Source: Paraconiothyrium sp. Pb-2020 (taxonomy: Eukaryota > Ascomycota > Dothideomycetes > Pleosporales > Didymosphaeriaceae). Taken from it: a DNA stretch of 64,000 bases. Location of the stretch: NCBI GenBank assembly GCA_022419385.1, contig JAJUBI010000004.1:3577286-3641285 (forward strand). The letters run 5' to 3'. The translations under genes and the position numbers were made by a program. Every line of letters starts with the position of its first letter. Positions within the stretch are counted from its first letter, which is position 1. Below are positions 21,340 to 32,289 of this stretch, piece by piece. Under the pieces are notes generated by a model that did no database searches, had not been told where the DNA came from, and saw only the letters and a program-made list of their open reading frames with translations.

Positions 21340-24249
21340 ATGGAGGAACAATCAGCTTTCACAAACGTAACCTCATTGTTGCCCTCGCCGGCGGACCTAC
21401 TCATGGCTGTGCCGCGCCTGCTTTTAAAAGCAGGTGCGCTCGGTGAGCACATCGACAGCGTCTTTGGCAAGATTCGATCAGGCGGCAGCATCATCGCTGA
21501 ACCGACTGTCGCCAATCTCACCAACGCGACCATAGCGACAACATCGGGAAAATTCGTACAGGAGTCCGTCGCGGCGGCTGCCAACGCTGGCCTGGCACTC
21601 CAGGACGACATGAGCCTCTTCCAGGCACTCAAGAACGTTGGCTCGTTCTTCAGCTACATCACTTCTAAATGGGCTATAGCCACTTTCTCTATTGTAAAGA
21701 CCACCTGCAGCGTTGGAGTATTACACGGAACATTAATCTGACTATTTGCCAGGCCATCCTACTTAATCGTACATACTTCTACGCCTCGAGCCGCGTGCCC
21801 CTCTCGTTCGATCGCCTCCACCTCCGCTTCGCCCTATACCTTCTCCCATTGCTCCTTTTCGCGTACCGGATACAAAGTGTGCTCCAGGCCATCCGCTGCC
21901 AGACGAATCCGAACTGGACCAATATGCAATATGGTCCTGCTGGGCGGCAATTGGACACCGACTTTGCCGGAGACGGTGGCTTCCTATGGCGCGCAAGTTC
22001 AGCATTACTCTTCTGGGAAGATGTGGAGAGCTCCTGCAAGGCAGTCAATATGTTTCCGATCGCACCAGATACTACACGGCCGGCTGGGTCTCTAGCGCTG
22101 CTATGGCCCTTGTTCATCTCGCTTGGGTTTGGTCAGTTTGTTGAGACATTGTCATGTGCCCTTCAAGGACGCCACCCTGTCCCGGAGGTGGGCAGTAGGT
22201 ACCCTCAGTTATGCAGCAGATTTCTGTAGCTGATACCATATTAGTGACCATTTTCGAGCATTCATTAGCCTTCGCAGAGGCCGAGGCAGTTGTCTCCCGA
22301 CCTTTCACCTTAGACTCAACCCGCTTCTTTAAGCCGCAAACGCTCTTCACTCCTGATTCTACGAAACTTACACTCACCCGGGCTACAATTTCTTCATTTG
22401 CGAATGTACCCCCAGAGGTCTTAATGATAGCATTGATTTCCAGCGTCAGCCATTTCTCAAGCAACTTTCTCGCCATCATTGGATACCGCGCCCGATTTCG
22501 ACTCGTGACTACTGCTATATGGGGAGCTGCCTATATGGCCACCTTTGCCTGGAGTGTCATACGATTCGCAACGAATGATTTCGATTCCGGCCGGCATGTG
22601 GGCATCTTAAGATTTCCCACCGTTTGCATGTTTGGTTTCATACCGCACCTCGTTATCATCGCGGGAATCGTATGTTGTGGCGGTACGTCGGCCCATGTTA
22701 CTTCGCCTCGTTAGAATCATACTGACTCCTTGAAGTTATCTACTTACTTGCTCTGGGTATCACCGTATTGAACCCTCCGCCCGGGCAACCTAATGGGACA
22801 TGGCGCGAGCGGTTTGCGACCGCCTACGGCAATCTCCATGCTAACATACATTTGTCTGCGATCACTCCATTGAACGTTAGCTGGAATGAGGACTTCTACA
22901 CTGCCGTGCTTAAGGTCGGGCTCACTGTTCTGACTGCAGCAAGCGAGGCGGTCTTCCTCAATGAGGCAATGCGTGTTAATGTGCACTCATCGACTTGGTT
23001 GGAACGGAAGAGATACTATGAAGCGGCCGCTCGCCGTAGGCAAGTTGGCCAGAAGTCGTACAATGCGCCCGGGGCGGATGCTCAAGCAGATTCAGGATAC
23101 GCACGAGAAAGGAAGACTAGGGGTGCTGATGCGTCGTCGCCTGATGCGATGGAAGCTTTGGGACAGCAGGATCACGGCATCGGACTGCAACATCGACAAG
23201 GACGATGGACGCTAACTCTGCGGTTTCTTAAGGGCATACTGGCGCTGTTGTTGTTCGTGCAGGCTAGATTGCTGGTGGCCATCATGCAGAAGCTGCACAT
23301 CACCTGGCGTCCTCGGTGGCTGGTTCGTCTTTCTCAACAGCGGTTGAACGAGGAAGCCAAACGTCGGCAAGGCGTTCCGCCATCAGAGCGAGAGTCATCA
23401 CTCGTTGTGGACGACATCACCGGACGTAAGTCCCGGAGACGAGCAGACGTCTCTTTTGACGTGGAAACCTTCACACGGGAAAGACTGCAGAAAACCGGTG
23501 CCTACGACGAGCGAGGCCCTTCCGACTCTGAAGAGCACATATCCAACTATCTCTACGATTGGTGGAGAGGCGGCGGGAAATGGGGCGACGTCGATGAGAG
23601 CGGTGATTACGTCCCATCATCTACTGATGACGATGACACAACAAGCATTATGTCCTTTTCCACGACGTCGGATGCCGAGGATTGGTCAGATACGGACGAT
23701 GAAGGGCAGCGAACGCCAACACAAACATCGTATCGGAATAGTCGAGAGCCCACGCCGATGCAAGCTGATACGCTGGATATTTCGCGTCTCTCACGCCTGC
23801 TGGACCCACAATCGCAGGACGACAGGGAAGAGGCTAAGATGCTGGGACGCCATCTACAGAGCTCAGGTGTGATGACCCGTTCCCAGTATCGTCGAATTCT
23901 TCAGAGCAACGATATCAAGCTTCTAGCATCCACCCGCCACCGTACATCGGGCGCGGCTCCAATGTCACCAGACGAGGAAGAGCAGATCTTGGAAGAGTTC
24001 ATGCTCGACAAACGGGACGCAGCGGCCAAGAGTAACGCTGGCTCCTGGGACAGCGGCGCTGAAGGCATGGGCAGCGAAGGTCCCCAGTGTGTAGTGTGCC
24101 AGATCAGTCCTCGGGCAGTTCTGGTCTGGCCTTGTGGCTGTCTGTCCCTGTGTGATGATTGTAGGGTCGGACTGGCATCGAAGAATTACACCGCCTGCGT
24201 GTGCTGCCGAACGAACGTCACGGCCTACTCGAGGCTGTTTGTGCCATGA
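21340..24249 (+). CDS. Asi1/Asi3-like multi-membrane RING ubiquitin ligase
   Basis: Four exons: 21340-21693, 21753-22194, 22245-22682 and 22736-24249, with introns of 59, 50 and 53 bp; 915 aa. The N-terminal half has several membrane segments, among them LRFALYLLPLLLFAY, SLALLWPLFISLGF, PHLVIIAGIVCCGVIYLLALGI and ILALLLFVQARLLVA. A long acidic, Ser-rich region follows (SDSEEH..DDDDTTSIMSF). The C-terminus (863-902) is a RING: CVVC, PCGCLSLCDDC and CVCC. This design matches Asi1/Asi3, the inner-nuclear-membrane E3 complex of yeast. That complex degrades mislocalised membrane proteins and latent Stp1/Stp2. Family membership is inferred from the layout and RING; the nuclear location is known only for yeast. 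Confidence 0.8.
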
Positions 24250-24504
24250 TAACTGGGCCAGTCTAGAAACATATCTGCATAGTAGACATGTGGTTCTGTT
24301 TATATATATGTTCCTTCTTTCTTCAGAGGTCTCCTCATAGTCGTTGATACATTTACAGCTAGATTTACTCGAAGTGAAGAACAATGTGTTGCCCAGTGGT
24401 CACCATGTAATTGCCGACTTCGCCCGACATACTTCATGATGACTAAAAGAGCCATTTTTTCCTGACCCATATTTTCGTCCTCAATTTTCACCCTGCAGCG
24501 CCCC

Positions 24505-25151
24505 TCATTCCTTCAAGCTCTCCGGCGGCTTGGTAATCTTAGTCAGATGGTCCCCATTCAAAGTCTTCATCACCTTTCCCAAACCTTCGTGGCTGTAATC
24601 CTTCTCATTCCACATATCCTTGTGATACTTGACTTTGCCGTGCCCATCGAGCGTAAGCGTGACCAGAGAGTTTACCTTTTTGGGCACAGGCATCGGCTTA
24701 GGTGTGTATTCTTGCTGTAGCTTGAAGATGATTTCGTCGGGCTTAGAGGATACAACCTCTGTTTTGATGGTCTTGGAGGAGGCCATGATCATGGGTATTC
24801 CTAAACGGAGGTTAAGCAGACGAGGGCCGAGGGGAAAAGGAGGTCATACGTACCATACCACTGTCCTGCAATCTTATACCGCGTATCGCAGAAACTCCAC
24901 GGGTCGTCATAAATAGACTCCTGGGAGTAGACTTGCATGTCCTGCTCGCTTGCGCTGCCGGAGTAGAGATTACATATTGACTGGACGATGCGCTGGCGTT
25001 CTGGTTCTAGTGAAATGGACTTCTCCGGATGGGGCTCGTAGTCGACACCTGAGGAGCTATTCTTGGATGGATCCGGGTTTTGGGTGAGGGAGACGGGGTC
25101 GGGGCGTTTTTCGTAGTTTTTGATCAGGGATTCGGCGCGTTCTCCGGACAT
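24505..25151 (-). CDS. NTF2/SnoaL-like fold protein, function unknown
   Basis: Two exons, 25151-24854 and 24800-24505, with a 53-bp intron (GTACGT..TTAG) joining QWYG to IPMIMASS; 197 aa. The core from residue 50 (RQRIVQSICNLYSGSASEQDMQVYSQ, then IYDDPWSFC and YKIAGQWYG) and the C-terminal KVKYHKDMWNEKDYSHEGLG belong to a family widespread in filamentous fungi. It has the cone-shaped SnoaL/NTF2-like layout: an N-terminal helix pair, a D-D-P-W loop, and strands ending with an H-x-D-x-W strand. The D-D-P and H-K-D-M-W residues line the cavity in related folds, but no reaction is established. It is convergent with the Asi-like gene, with about 255 bp between stops. Confidence 0.75.
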
Positions 25152-25880
25152 ATTGAACTATAATTTTGACAGGTTATGAAAGATGTAGATAGGTGTAGTA
25201 TAATGAAATGGATGTTTCACGCAGGTAGATGATTGTGTTGATGGCAGCAGTCTATGGCTTGAGTCATGACGTCAGAACGGTGTATAGAAATGGAAGATGG
25301 GCATTGGGGGTCGTCAGAATTACGTTCTGGTCGGTGTTAGTATCTGAGTTGAATACCTGGCGTGCGGTAATCTTGGAGGGAGCTTTGGGCTGTGTGATAG
25401 AAGAGGTACCGATGTTTAGATGATAAATGCCCTAAAGGAGCTCCTATCGCTGGTGTAGGCTACCGGAGACGATGTCGCTCCTGCCGCCAGATCACTGCGG
25501 AAGAAATCAGCTCTTACAAAGAATCAGTACGATTCTCAAGGCTCATTGTGAAGAGTGGTGGTGTTGCGGAAAATGTGGTGGACGTTGAGCGCAATGACGT
25601 CACGCGACTTTATTGCGACACCACGAAGTGCTGCACACGTTCAGACTTTGAGCATCTCCAAGCAGCAGTCATAATAACAGTCGTCTCATTAAGTTTTCAG
25701 CACATAGACTATGGACCAAGGCGCCCTCAGACAAGATACCACCGCTAAAGCGATGCCTGTCGTCCCCAAATTCCAGTTCGCCAGTCGCGCTGTTCCTTAA
25801 ACAAGATCAAATAGAAAAACCCGACCTCTCTTAGCAAACGATCGACACAGAGCAAATTCAGATACTTGCATCTCCATTCT
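25152..25880. other. Intergenic, no gene supported
   Basis: Promoter of the SnoaL-like gene and 3' flank of the 878-residue protein gene. Two TGACGTCA-like sites (TGACGTCAG near 25266 and TGACGTCAC near 25594) are visible, consistent with bZIP sites but weak alone. Confidence 0.45.
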
Positions 25881-28517
25881 CTAAGAGAGCTCAAACGTGT
25901 CGCGCGTCCATCCGTAAACACGCTCGAGCCGACGACCGAAACGTCGCGCTATGCGGTAGGGAATGTCACTGTCGGGATGGGGCTCATGGAACTGGATGCT
26001 CCGCTCGACATCGGTGTTGCCCTGCGGAGTGAATTGCCACGCCGATCCTTGAAGCTTTTCGGCTGAGAAGCCGGTGCGTATCATTGCCCGCACGAACGCA
26101 TCCCACTTCACTGTCTTCGAGACGTCGCCTTCGTTGCACACGTCACCACCGAAGAGCGTCTTGAGGGTTTTCAAAGTACGCTTATCAATGCGGCGAACGT
26201 CTGGTTTGTCGGAAGCATCGGAGCGCATCGGATTTTCTGGAATGGGTGGAGTGTTTTCAGCGGGAGTCTGCGTCTGATCTGAACATCCTTGGGTCTTTGC
26301 CTTGACTTTCCTTGATTCTGAAGAACGATCGAAGACTCCAGTGATCTGCTTGGACGTGTCATGGAGGTGTATCGATAATGGCACATAGACCTGGCCCAGC
26401 CCATCCGGTGTATGGTTCGCTGTCCACGGTGGAGTACGAAGCAATTTTCCCAAGACGTAAGGTCGGATGAACTCATGCTGTGCCTGGCCCGTCTTCTGAG
26501 CGAAATACTTGTCCAGATCGTCCCAGAATGCGTCAAGATTCTTCTCCGCCTTTCGCATCTGTTCCAGATTCTGACGATTGGGGTAATGATGAATTGGGTA
26601 TGTCAAACATCCCTTCGATGGATCTACCACATCTATCCGAGGGCCGTAACGGACGAGGTGGGTCATCCAGTTTGTAAAGTCTACGAAACCGTAACTGGGT
26701 ATGGCTTCATCGCAGTCGATATGCTGCCTTTGGAACAACAGAACCTCAGGCGTAGCATACCACATCGTAATTTGGCGAAGACATTCTGCTACTATTGACA
26801 ACTTCGCGATATAACCGGCTACGAGCGGCGAGATCATGGAACGATCTCCGGGGTCACCTTTTAGGATCATATCGAACCTGTCCAGAATGTGAAATAACCT
26901 CTTCCCCTGAATGTGACATCCGATTGATCCATTCAGCTCCTCTAAAAGCATCATGATCTCTGATGGTAGATACTCCTCAGTAGTATTTGGCTTGATGTCC
27001 GTACCATATGCACAAGGATTGGGCTCTCCACGGCGCTGTTGGCGTGTGTACAAATGTCGCAATGGTTGAGAAGCTTGGGCCTTAGATATAACGCATCTCG
27101 CCAGTCTGCGGAGCTGTCGTTCTGCTCGAGTATGGAGACTTTGAACCACATGAATATCTTGATGGAAGTCTTGAATGATTCCACCTGTGGCTAGATGGCA
27201 CAACTTTTCGGTAGTTTCGTAAAGCGACCTCCAATTTGCGAGATCTACGTACGCATCGGCAATTACCTCTCGAACCACCAAAGCAGTATGCATGGGTTTG
27301 CCAACCCGCCAGTGAACTTTTCCTTTTGCATTTTTGATTAGTTCTGGTTGATGGCTTGCGAGTTCTCTGATCGTGTCGGCCAGATATGAAGGATCCTCCC
27401 GTAGCGCCCAAACGTGATCCTTAGCACTGCTAAAGAAGCCGTCGAAATATGCTCGGAGACGATGAAAATCAATGACAGAACGCGCACGGTAAGGGGCGAG
27501 CAGGACCGTATCTGAGAACAGCCTATGATCTGATCCATGGTTTGAATGAATGTTGGGCATGCATGGTTCTTGTATCTCCGAAACAGGGACTTTTGTAAGA
27601 GTGTCTTCACTCATATCGTGTAAGATCGCTTTACAACAATTCACAAGGAACGTGTAGATACGCTCCTGAAGGTAGACCATCTGTAAACCCTGCCGTTGAC
27701 ATGTATAAGCCTGCTGTTCGTCGTCCTCAGGGCGATTGTCGTCTTCGTCACTTTCGGCAATGACCGCTTGTCCGTAAATTCCAGGTCTCGGATTCTTTGT
27801 GAACTGGAAGTACATGCTTATATTTTCGTCCTTTCGTCCCAAACATGACGGCTCTCTCGCACTGGGGCTGAACTCTTTCTCCGTATTGACGAACGTCCAG
27901 GGCAGATTGTAGGCGCGAGCATTCAGAAAGATTAACAAGGGATGAGCCTTGCACAGGTCTTCAAGATTGATATAAGGGAACATGATTGCGTCAGCTAAAG
28001 AAGAGGTCTCCTTCTCTTCGGCCAAAGACTCATGTAATACAAGGTCGAGATCCTGGCGATGCTTCGTTGCCATAGCCGGTGAAATGTGCTGAAGAAGTTC
28101 CTTCCTTTCGGTGCATGTCTTGCGAGCCCACCGACGACGAATAAGTGCCTCGTGTCGCTCCATGATGGCCTTCAGATCTTGAAAGGCCGTGCATAAGCTC
28201 ACACTGAGATGCTTAGCATGAAATTGAACTTCATAGGCGAACTCCAGGGTCATGTCTTCCTGGCTATAGAGCTTGCGCAGGATGTTCATGAGCTCTCTCG
28301 ATGGAGTTCGGTCGCTAGGCTTGTCTCTCGTCGCTATTAATTCATTGACATGTTGTTTGACCCCATTGAGACAATGCTCGGCCACGGTTCCTCTCTTGAT
28401 CTCCCTCTCAGAAATTTTCAGCGATTCGAGCAATGACAGGGCGTATTCGTGGTCGGTCACTATTCGTTCATCTGTCGCTATTAGCTGCTCCACCATCGCC
28501 GACCGCTCCAACGTCAT
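25881..28517 (-). CDS. Large orphan protein with HicA-like C-terminal domain
   Basis: Uninterrupted 878-codon frame with its ATG at 28517. The long N-terminal part (1-780) is helical in composition and has no motif I can name. It contains a short acidic stretch (ESDEDDNRPEDDEQQ) near residue 240. A charged linker then leads to residues 802-878. These show the order of a HicA-type double-stranded-RNA-binding-like fold: W-x-x-F-V-x-x-M, G-F, G-S-x-W-x-F, then S-I-Q-F-H-E-P-H-P, followed by a basic helix (ARRFGRRLERVYGW). Bacterial HicA toxins have GSH and a C-terminal helix at these places. This is fold inference, not an identified toxin. Similar tails occur in uncharacterised fungal proteins sometimes called ipa proteins. 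No partner gene resembling HicB lies beside it. Confidence 0.7.
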   Translation of the reverse strand: MTLERSAMVEQLIATDERIVTDHEYALSLLESLKISEREIKRGTVAEHCLNGVKQHVNELIATRDKPSDRTPSRELMNILRKLYSQEDMTLEFAYEVQFHAKHLSVSLCTAFQDLKAIMERHEALIRRRWARKTCTERKELLQHISPAMATKHRQDLDLVLHESLAEEKETSSLADAIMFPYINLEDLCKAHPLLIFLNARAYNLPWTFVNTEKEFSPSAREPSCLGRKDENISMYFQFTKNPRPGIYGQAVIAESDEDDNRPEDDEQQAYTCQRQGLQMVYLQERIYTFLVNCCKAILHDMSEDTLTKVPVSEIQEPCMPNIHSNHGSDHRLFSDTVLLAPYRARSVIDFHRLRAYFDGFFSSAKDHVWALREDPSYLADTIRELASHQPELIKNAKGKVHWRVGKPMHTALVVREVIADAYVDLANWRSLYETTEKLCHLATGGIIQDFHQDIHVVQSLHTRAERQLRRLARCVISKAQASQPLRHLYTRQQRRGEPNPCAYGTDIKPNTTEEYLPSEIMMLLEELNGSIGCHIQGKRLFHILDRFDMILKGDPGDRSMISPLVAGYIAKLSIVAECLRQITMWYATPEVLLFQRQHIDCDEAIPSYGFVDFTNWMTHLVRYGPRIDVVDPSKGCLTYPIHHYPNRQNLEQMRKAEKNLDAFWDDLDKYFAQKTGQAQHEFIRPYVLGKLLRTPPWTANHTPDGLGQVYVPLSIHLHDTSKQITGVFDRSSESRKVKAKTQGCSDQTQTPAENTPPIPENPMRSDASDKPDVRRIDKRTLKTLKTLFGGDVCNEGDVSKTVKWDAFVRAMIRTGFSAEKLQGSAWQFTPQGNTDVERSIQFHEPHPDSDIPYRIARRFGRRLERVYGWTRDTFELS

Positions 28518-29268
28518 TTTGATATCTATAGCTTATCAGAAAGTCTCCCGCTATATCTCGGAAGTGATACCCTGTAGAACGAATATCGATGAACTAGTAG
28601 ACTTTTAAGGTGTAAGAAGGAGCCACGCAAGCCCCGCGCACATTATCAAGTGGAAGTGAAGGGAAATTGCAGTGCACGAGCCTTGTCCGAGATCGAATAA
28701 TGCAAACGCCGCACCAGAGTTGCTGAGGTAACTAGCTGGTTTCGAGTGGTGAAGTTAAGAGCCTTGATGCAGTGGTCTAGTGAACCAAAGAGCTGTCAAA
28801 AGCGTTCTAGCGTTGCCTAAGCTCTTTCTTTGGTATTGCGTCAGTACGGAATCTTCAATTATCGAGATGGAGCATGGTTCATGTGTGTGAACACAGACTT
28901 TCCTCTACACACATCTGATTCGGAGCAGTCCCTGAAATATTGCGATCAGGATCGTTTAATCTTTGACCTTTGGCCATCGACATCATGTTGTCGTGTTCCG
29001 GGCTCCAAAGGCCAATGCGCCGTGTAGACATTCACGCCGACGTGTTGCTCGGGCGACCACTGGGCCTATCTTCACATCAACTTTGTCCAGTGAATACGGC
29101 AACACCACTATGGCCACATCACAGAGACTGCGCCGTTACAGAGAGAAGACCCGTTCTGGAAACACGCTCCAGCTCCCACATCGCTAAAGTCAACCCACCC
29201 TGAGCACATCTTGAATCAAAAGCAGCGGCGAGGCAAATCGAGCAACCGCAGACTCCAACACACTCGAA
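28518..29268. other. Divergent intergenic region
   Basis: Promoter region for the 878-residue protein (minus) and the basic orphan protein (plus). No exon or repeat recognised. Confidence 0.5.
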
Positions 29269-30169
29269 ATGGCGTCGAAGCGCAAAGTCACCAAGAAGAC
29301 GAAAGGCACCACAAGGAACGCGAAGGCAGCTCGAGCGCCCACACGGCGCAAGAACACAGGTATACAAATTCCCGCCTTCTTTTTCTGCATACTCCAGCTA
29401 ACGAGCCTCGCAAATAGTCAACGGTAACGCAAACACACCAGTCCCCGACCATCCCTGGATCGGTCTGTCCGCAGCCGCCAGACGCGACCTCAATCTTCAG
29501 GATTACGGCTTCAAGAATATAAAGGTGCCCTCCATCTTACCCGTGCTCAAGGCCTCTCGGTCGAAGCTACCGAACAGGCGTACCTTCATTGAGCCCTTCT
29601 TGCGCCTCATGCAGAACAAGATCTTCGCCCTCCGCGAGTACTTCCTCCCAGAAGTCAAGGACCTCATCTGGTACAACATCGATAAGCATAAGCGGACCAA
29701 GAGCGAGCTGCTCTTATTGGCAGAGGCTGCCAACTCTAACGGTCTGTTGGCTGTCTCGTATCGCGCACAGGATTGTATTCGTCTGATCTTATGCTATGCT
29801 GCGTTGTTCGCTATGGAGGACAACTTGGTAGATTTCATGAATGAGGAGTACCACAAAGCGGAGCGCGCGATCAATCTCATCAACCGCAGTGCCATCTGGG
29901 AGAAGCTGAGGCTGGAGATCGCGGAACAGCTGCCTGGTAAAGATAAGGCCACAAGGGAGCAGCGCGCCGAGTTCGTTTTGCAGGGAGCTTTGAGGCTTGC
30001 TTGTGGGGATGATCCCACCGAAGGGACCGCGAGTATGCAAGACGGTGCGCTGGAGGGTAGTGGAACGGTTTACACAGATGTTGAGATGGCGGATCATGAG
30101 TCTCGAATTGAAGCAGTCGCTTCTAGCAGCAACCCCTCTGACAAAGAGGCGGCGTACGATGGCAATTAA
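29269..30169 (+). CDS. Orphan protein with basic N-terminus
   Basis: Two exons, 29269-29359 and 29418-30169, with a 58-bp intron (GTATAC..AATAG) joining RRKNT to VNGNANTP; 280 aa. The first 30 residues are Lys/Arg/Thr-rich (KRKVTKKTKGTTRNAKAAR, then RRK) and look like a nuclear or nucleolar signal. The middle (about 60-190) is rich in helices and hydrophobic residues: PFLRLMQNKIFALREYFLPEVKD and CIRLILCYAALFAMEDN. A Ser/Glu/Asp-rich tail closes it. I recognise no domain. The ATG at 29269 is chosen because splicing then gives one continuous frame. Confidence 0.65.
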
Positions 30170-30516
30170 GACGTAGGGACGTCTGGATGACAGAAAGGTC
30201 GGCATGGGTCTGAATATTTTACGAGTGTTGGTATGATCGCATGGATGATCTGTCGGTCGCGCTTCCCTTGGGAGGTGCTTGCGCATGCTTTGGAACGGTT
30301 GCTTTTTCTCGTGTCACGCGTTAGAGTAAAACGCTCTTGCACATGGATTGAACAGATCATCAAGTGTTTCCATAGAGCAAGTGCAAATGATGCTCCAAAC
30401 TCACATAGCAAAGCCCGAGCCTCAGCTTATAACCGTCCGCATCCCCTGAGACACTCATGAAGACTGGTCCTCCATTGCCACAACACTCACTTGGAAACAA
30501 AACACAAGCTCCAATC
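30170..30516. other. Short intergenic region
   Basis: 3' flank of the basic orphan gene and 5' flank of the next small frame; nothing recognised. Confidence 0.5.
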
Positions 30517-30909
30517 ATGGCTTTAACAAGAGACGAATTGCAAACCGCCCTCACCCAAATCCGCATCTTCACCAGCAGCGCATCGTCACCCAACCACACG
30601 CCCTTATTCCACGACAACCCCTCTGTCCGCGTTTCAAGATTTCTCACCATCAGCAAGCAAGGCATCATACTCTCAGCCAACATTCAAAACATGTGCTGGG
30701 CTATGCATAGACAAGTCATAATTAACGCAAGCTGCTGGGACTACAACAGTCGACAAAGAGTGAAGTGTGCTTTTGGAAAGATATTAGAAGAGTTGATAAA
30801 AGCAATAAAGGGCCTAAGTCTTGCGGATGATATCAGGAGTGTGACTGAGTTGGTGGAAGAGGTGTTTGCGGATTGGATTACGGTGGTGGGGGTTATGAGG
30901 GAGAGGTAA
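30517..30909 (+). CDS. Small hypothetical protein
   Basis: Single-exon frame of 130 aa from the ATG at 30517 (context caatcATGg). An in-frame upstream ATG at 30457 would add 20 residues. The composition is protein-like, with predicted amphipathic helices in the second half: VKCAFGKILEELIKAIKG and VTELVEEVFADWITVVG. No family is recognised and no introns are needed. It may be a lineage-specific gene; expression evidence would decide. Confidence 0.4.
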   Translation: MALTRDELQTALTQIRIFTSSASSPNHTPLFHDNPSVRVSRFLTISKQGIILSANIQNMCWAMHRQVIINASCWDYNSRQRVKCAFGKILEELIKAIKGLSLADDIRSVTELVEEVFADWITVVGVMRER

Positions 30910-32289
30910 TACTGTGTTGGTATTGTAATAGTAAGAGAGAAACCTCGGCGTGATTAGGAGTTTTTAATCATGTTTGATGACTTATGATATAAACATGATT
31001 AAGAAGTGAGAACACCGCAGGGCTTTCGCTTGTGTTGTTCGTAGGGAAACATGGTGTTCTAGTGCGTTTGCTATTCCCATGCAGTGGCATTCTTAGGATA
31101 TTAAAAGGCTCATGAAGCGTTCTAAACCTTTCTTGGTACAGCATGGGAGCATAGTTACAGCCAGACACTGATGGCGTGCTGCGAATTGATGAGCCGGCTC
31201 GTTGTGGCATAGTGCGATCTTGACTGACAAGATATGTCTTTCTCGCAAGAGTATATCGACACATATTCAGGAGCCAGGCTTGGAACCTAGTTCGCTACAT
31301 GACTTCAAGATTGCTGCAATGCTGTAGTAGTTAGAGATAGTTTACGTATCCGTCACCCAGTCAGTATAACAGGCTTAGCTGTCTTGATATTGGGAGCTTA
31401 CTAGAGTGTCTTGATAAGTTCAATACTTTCAGTCGTCATAAAAGTCGCTGAATAGGAGGTCGTTGTCAGGGTCATGTTGAAGACCCAGACCAGCACACGT
31501 GGTACCCGGAAACCGGTACATGGGTGTGTTGTAAATCGTTTGCCAAGCGGGGACGTATTTGCTCATACGTCCCGCAAGGATATCGTCGCTTATTTGTGGA
31601 ATGGAAGCCACTCCTCGAGCTCCTTCAGTCATCTGCTGGGAAAACTCCAGACTTGGTGCTGGCTGCGTGCTCGACGGCGGAGCAGTGCAAACTTGTCAGA
31701 GGATCTTGGAGCGCTGCATTACTGTCTAACGTCTTACTCTAAACGATGGCCCGAAATAAGTTCGGCATAGGATCAGATCGTTGGCCGAGCATGCATGTTT
31801 TCATGTTGCGGCGAGAAAAGATAAGTGAATCGTATAGGCTCAGTGAGAGAATCGTGAACATCTTTGGCCAAACTGCCTAATCGGGCAATATTCTAATCGG
31901 GCTAGGCCAGCTCAAAAGTGTCGAAGACTGTACGGTCACCTTCACTTTTGAACCTAGACCCGTGCGTTGCGGCCCAAGCTCATACCTGAACGTTCAGGGA
32001 GTGATGGAGAACTCTCTAGCCAATCCTAGCCCAAGCTCACATATCCAACCTTTGCGCCCAGCAACCAAGCTCATATCACTCACGCATTGTCCCTGCGGCA
32101 CTATGCTCAGCGAAAGGCATGGTCATTCTTAAGTAAGTAGTCTCGATTCACATTGCGTATTCCTGTCAAAGCTGCGCATAAACAAAGCAGCCGAGGTATA
32201 TACCTTCCACCCAAACCCGAATCCTACCGATATCCTGAGCTCACCAAAACACCTTAACACCATACAACATGACATAACTGCAGCATAGC
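30910..32289. other. Intergenic, 1.4 kb, no gene supported
   Basis: Downstream of the small hypothetical gene and of the NirA-like gene. A 67-codon minus-strand frame (31429-31632) is the only candidate and lacks support. Confidence 0.45.

Noticed and set aside
25881..28517. Toxin-antitoxin pair in the bacterial sense
   Set aside because: Only a HicA-like fold is suggested; no HicB-like partner and the gene is a normal-looking fungal frame.
31429..31632. 67-codon minus-strand frame ending FSDFYDD
   Set aside because: Could be the last exon of a lost or unrecognised gene, but no upstream exon or family match was found.
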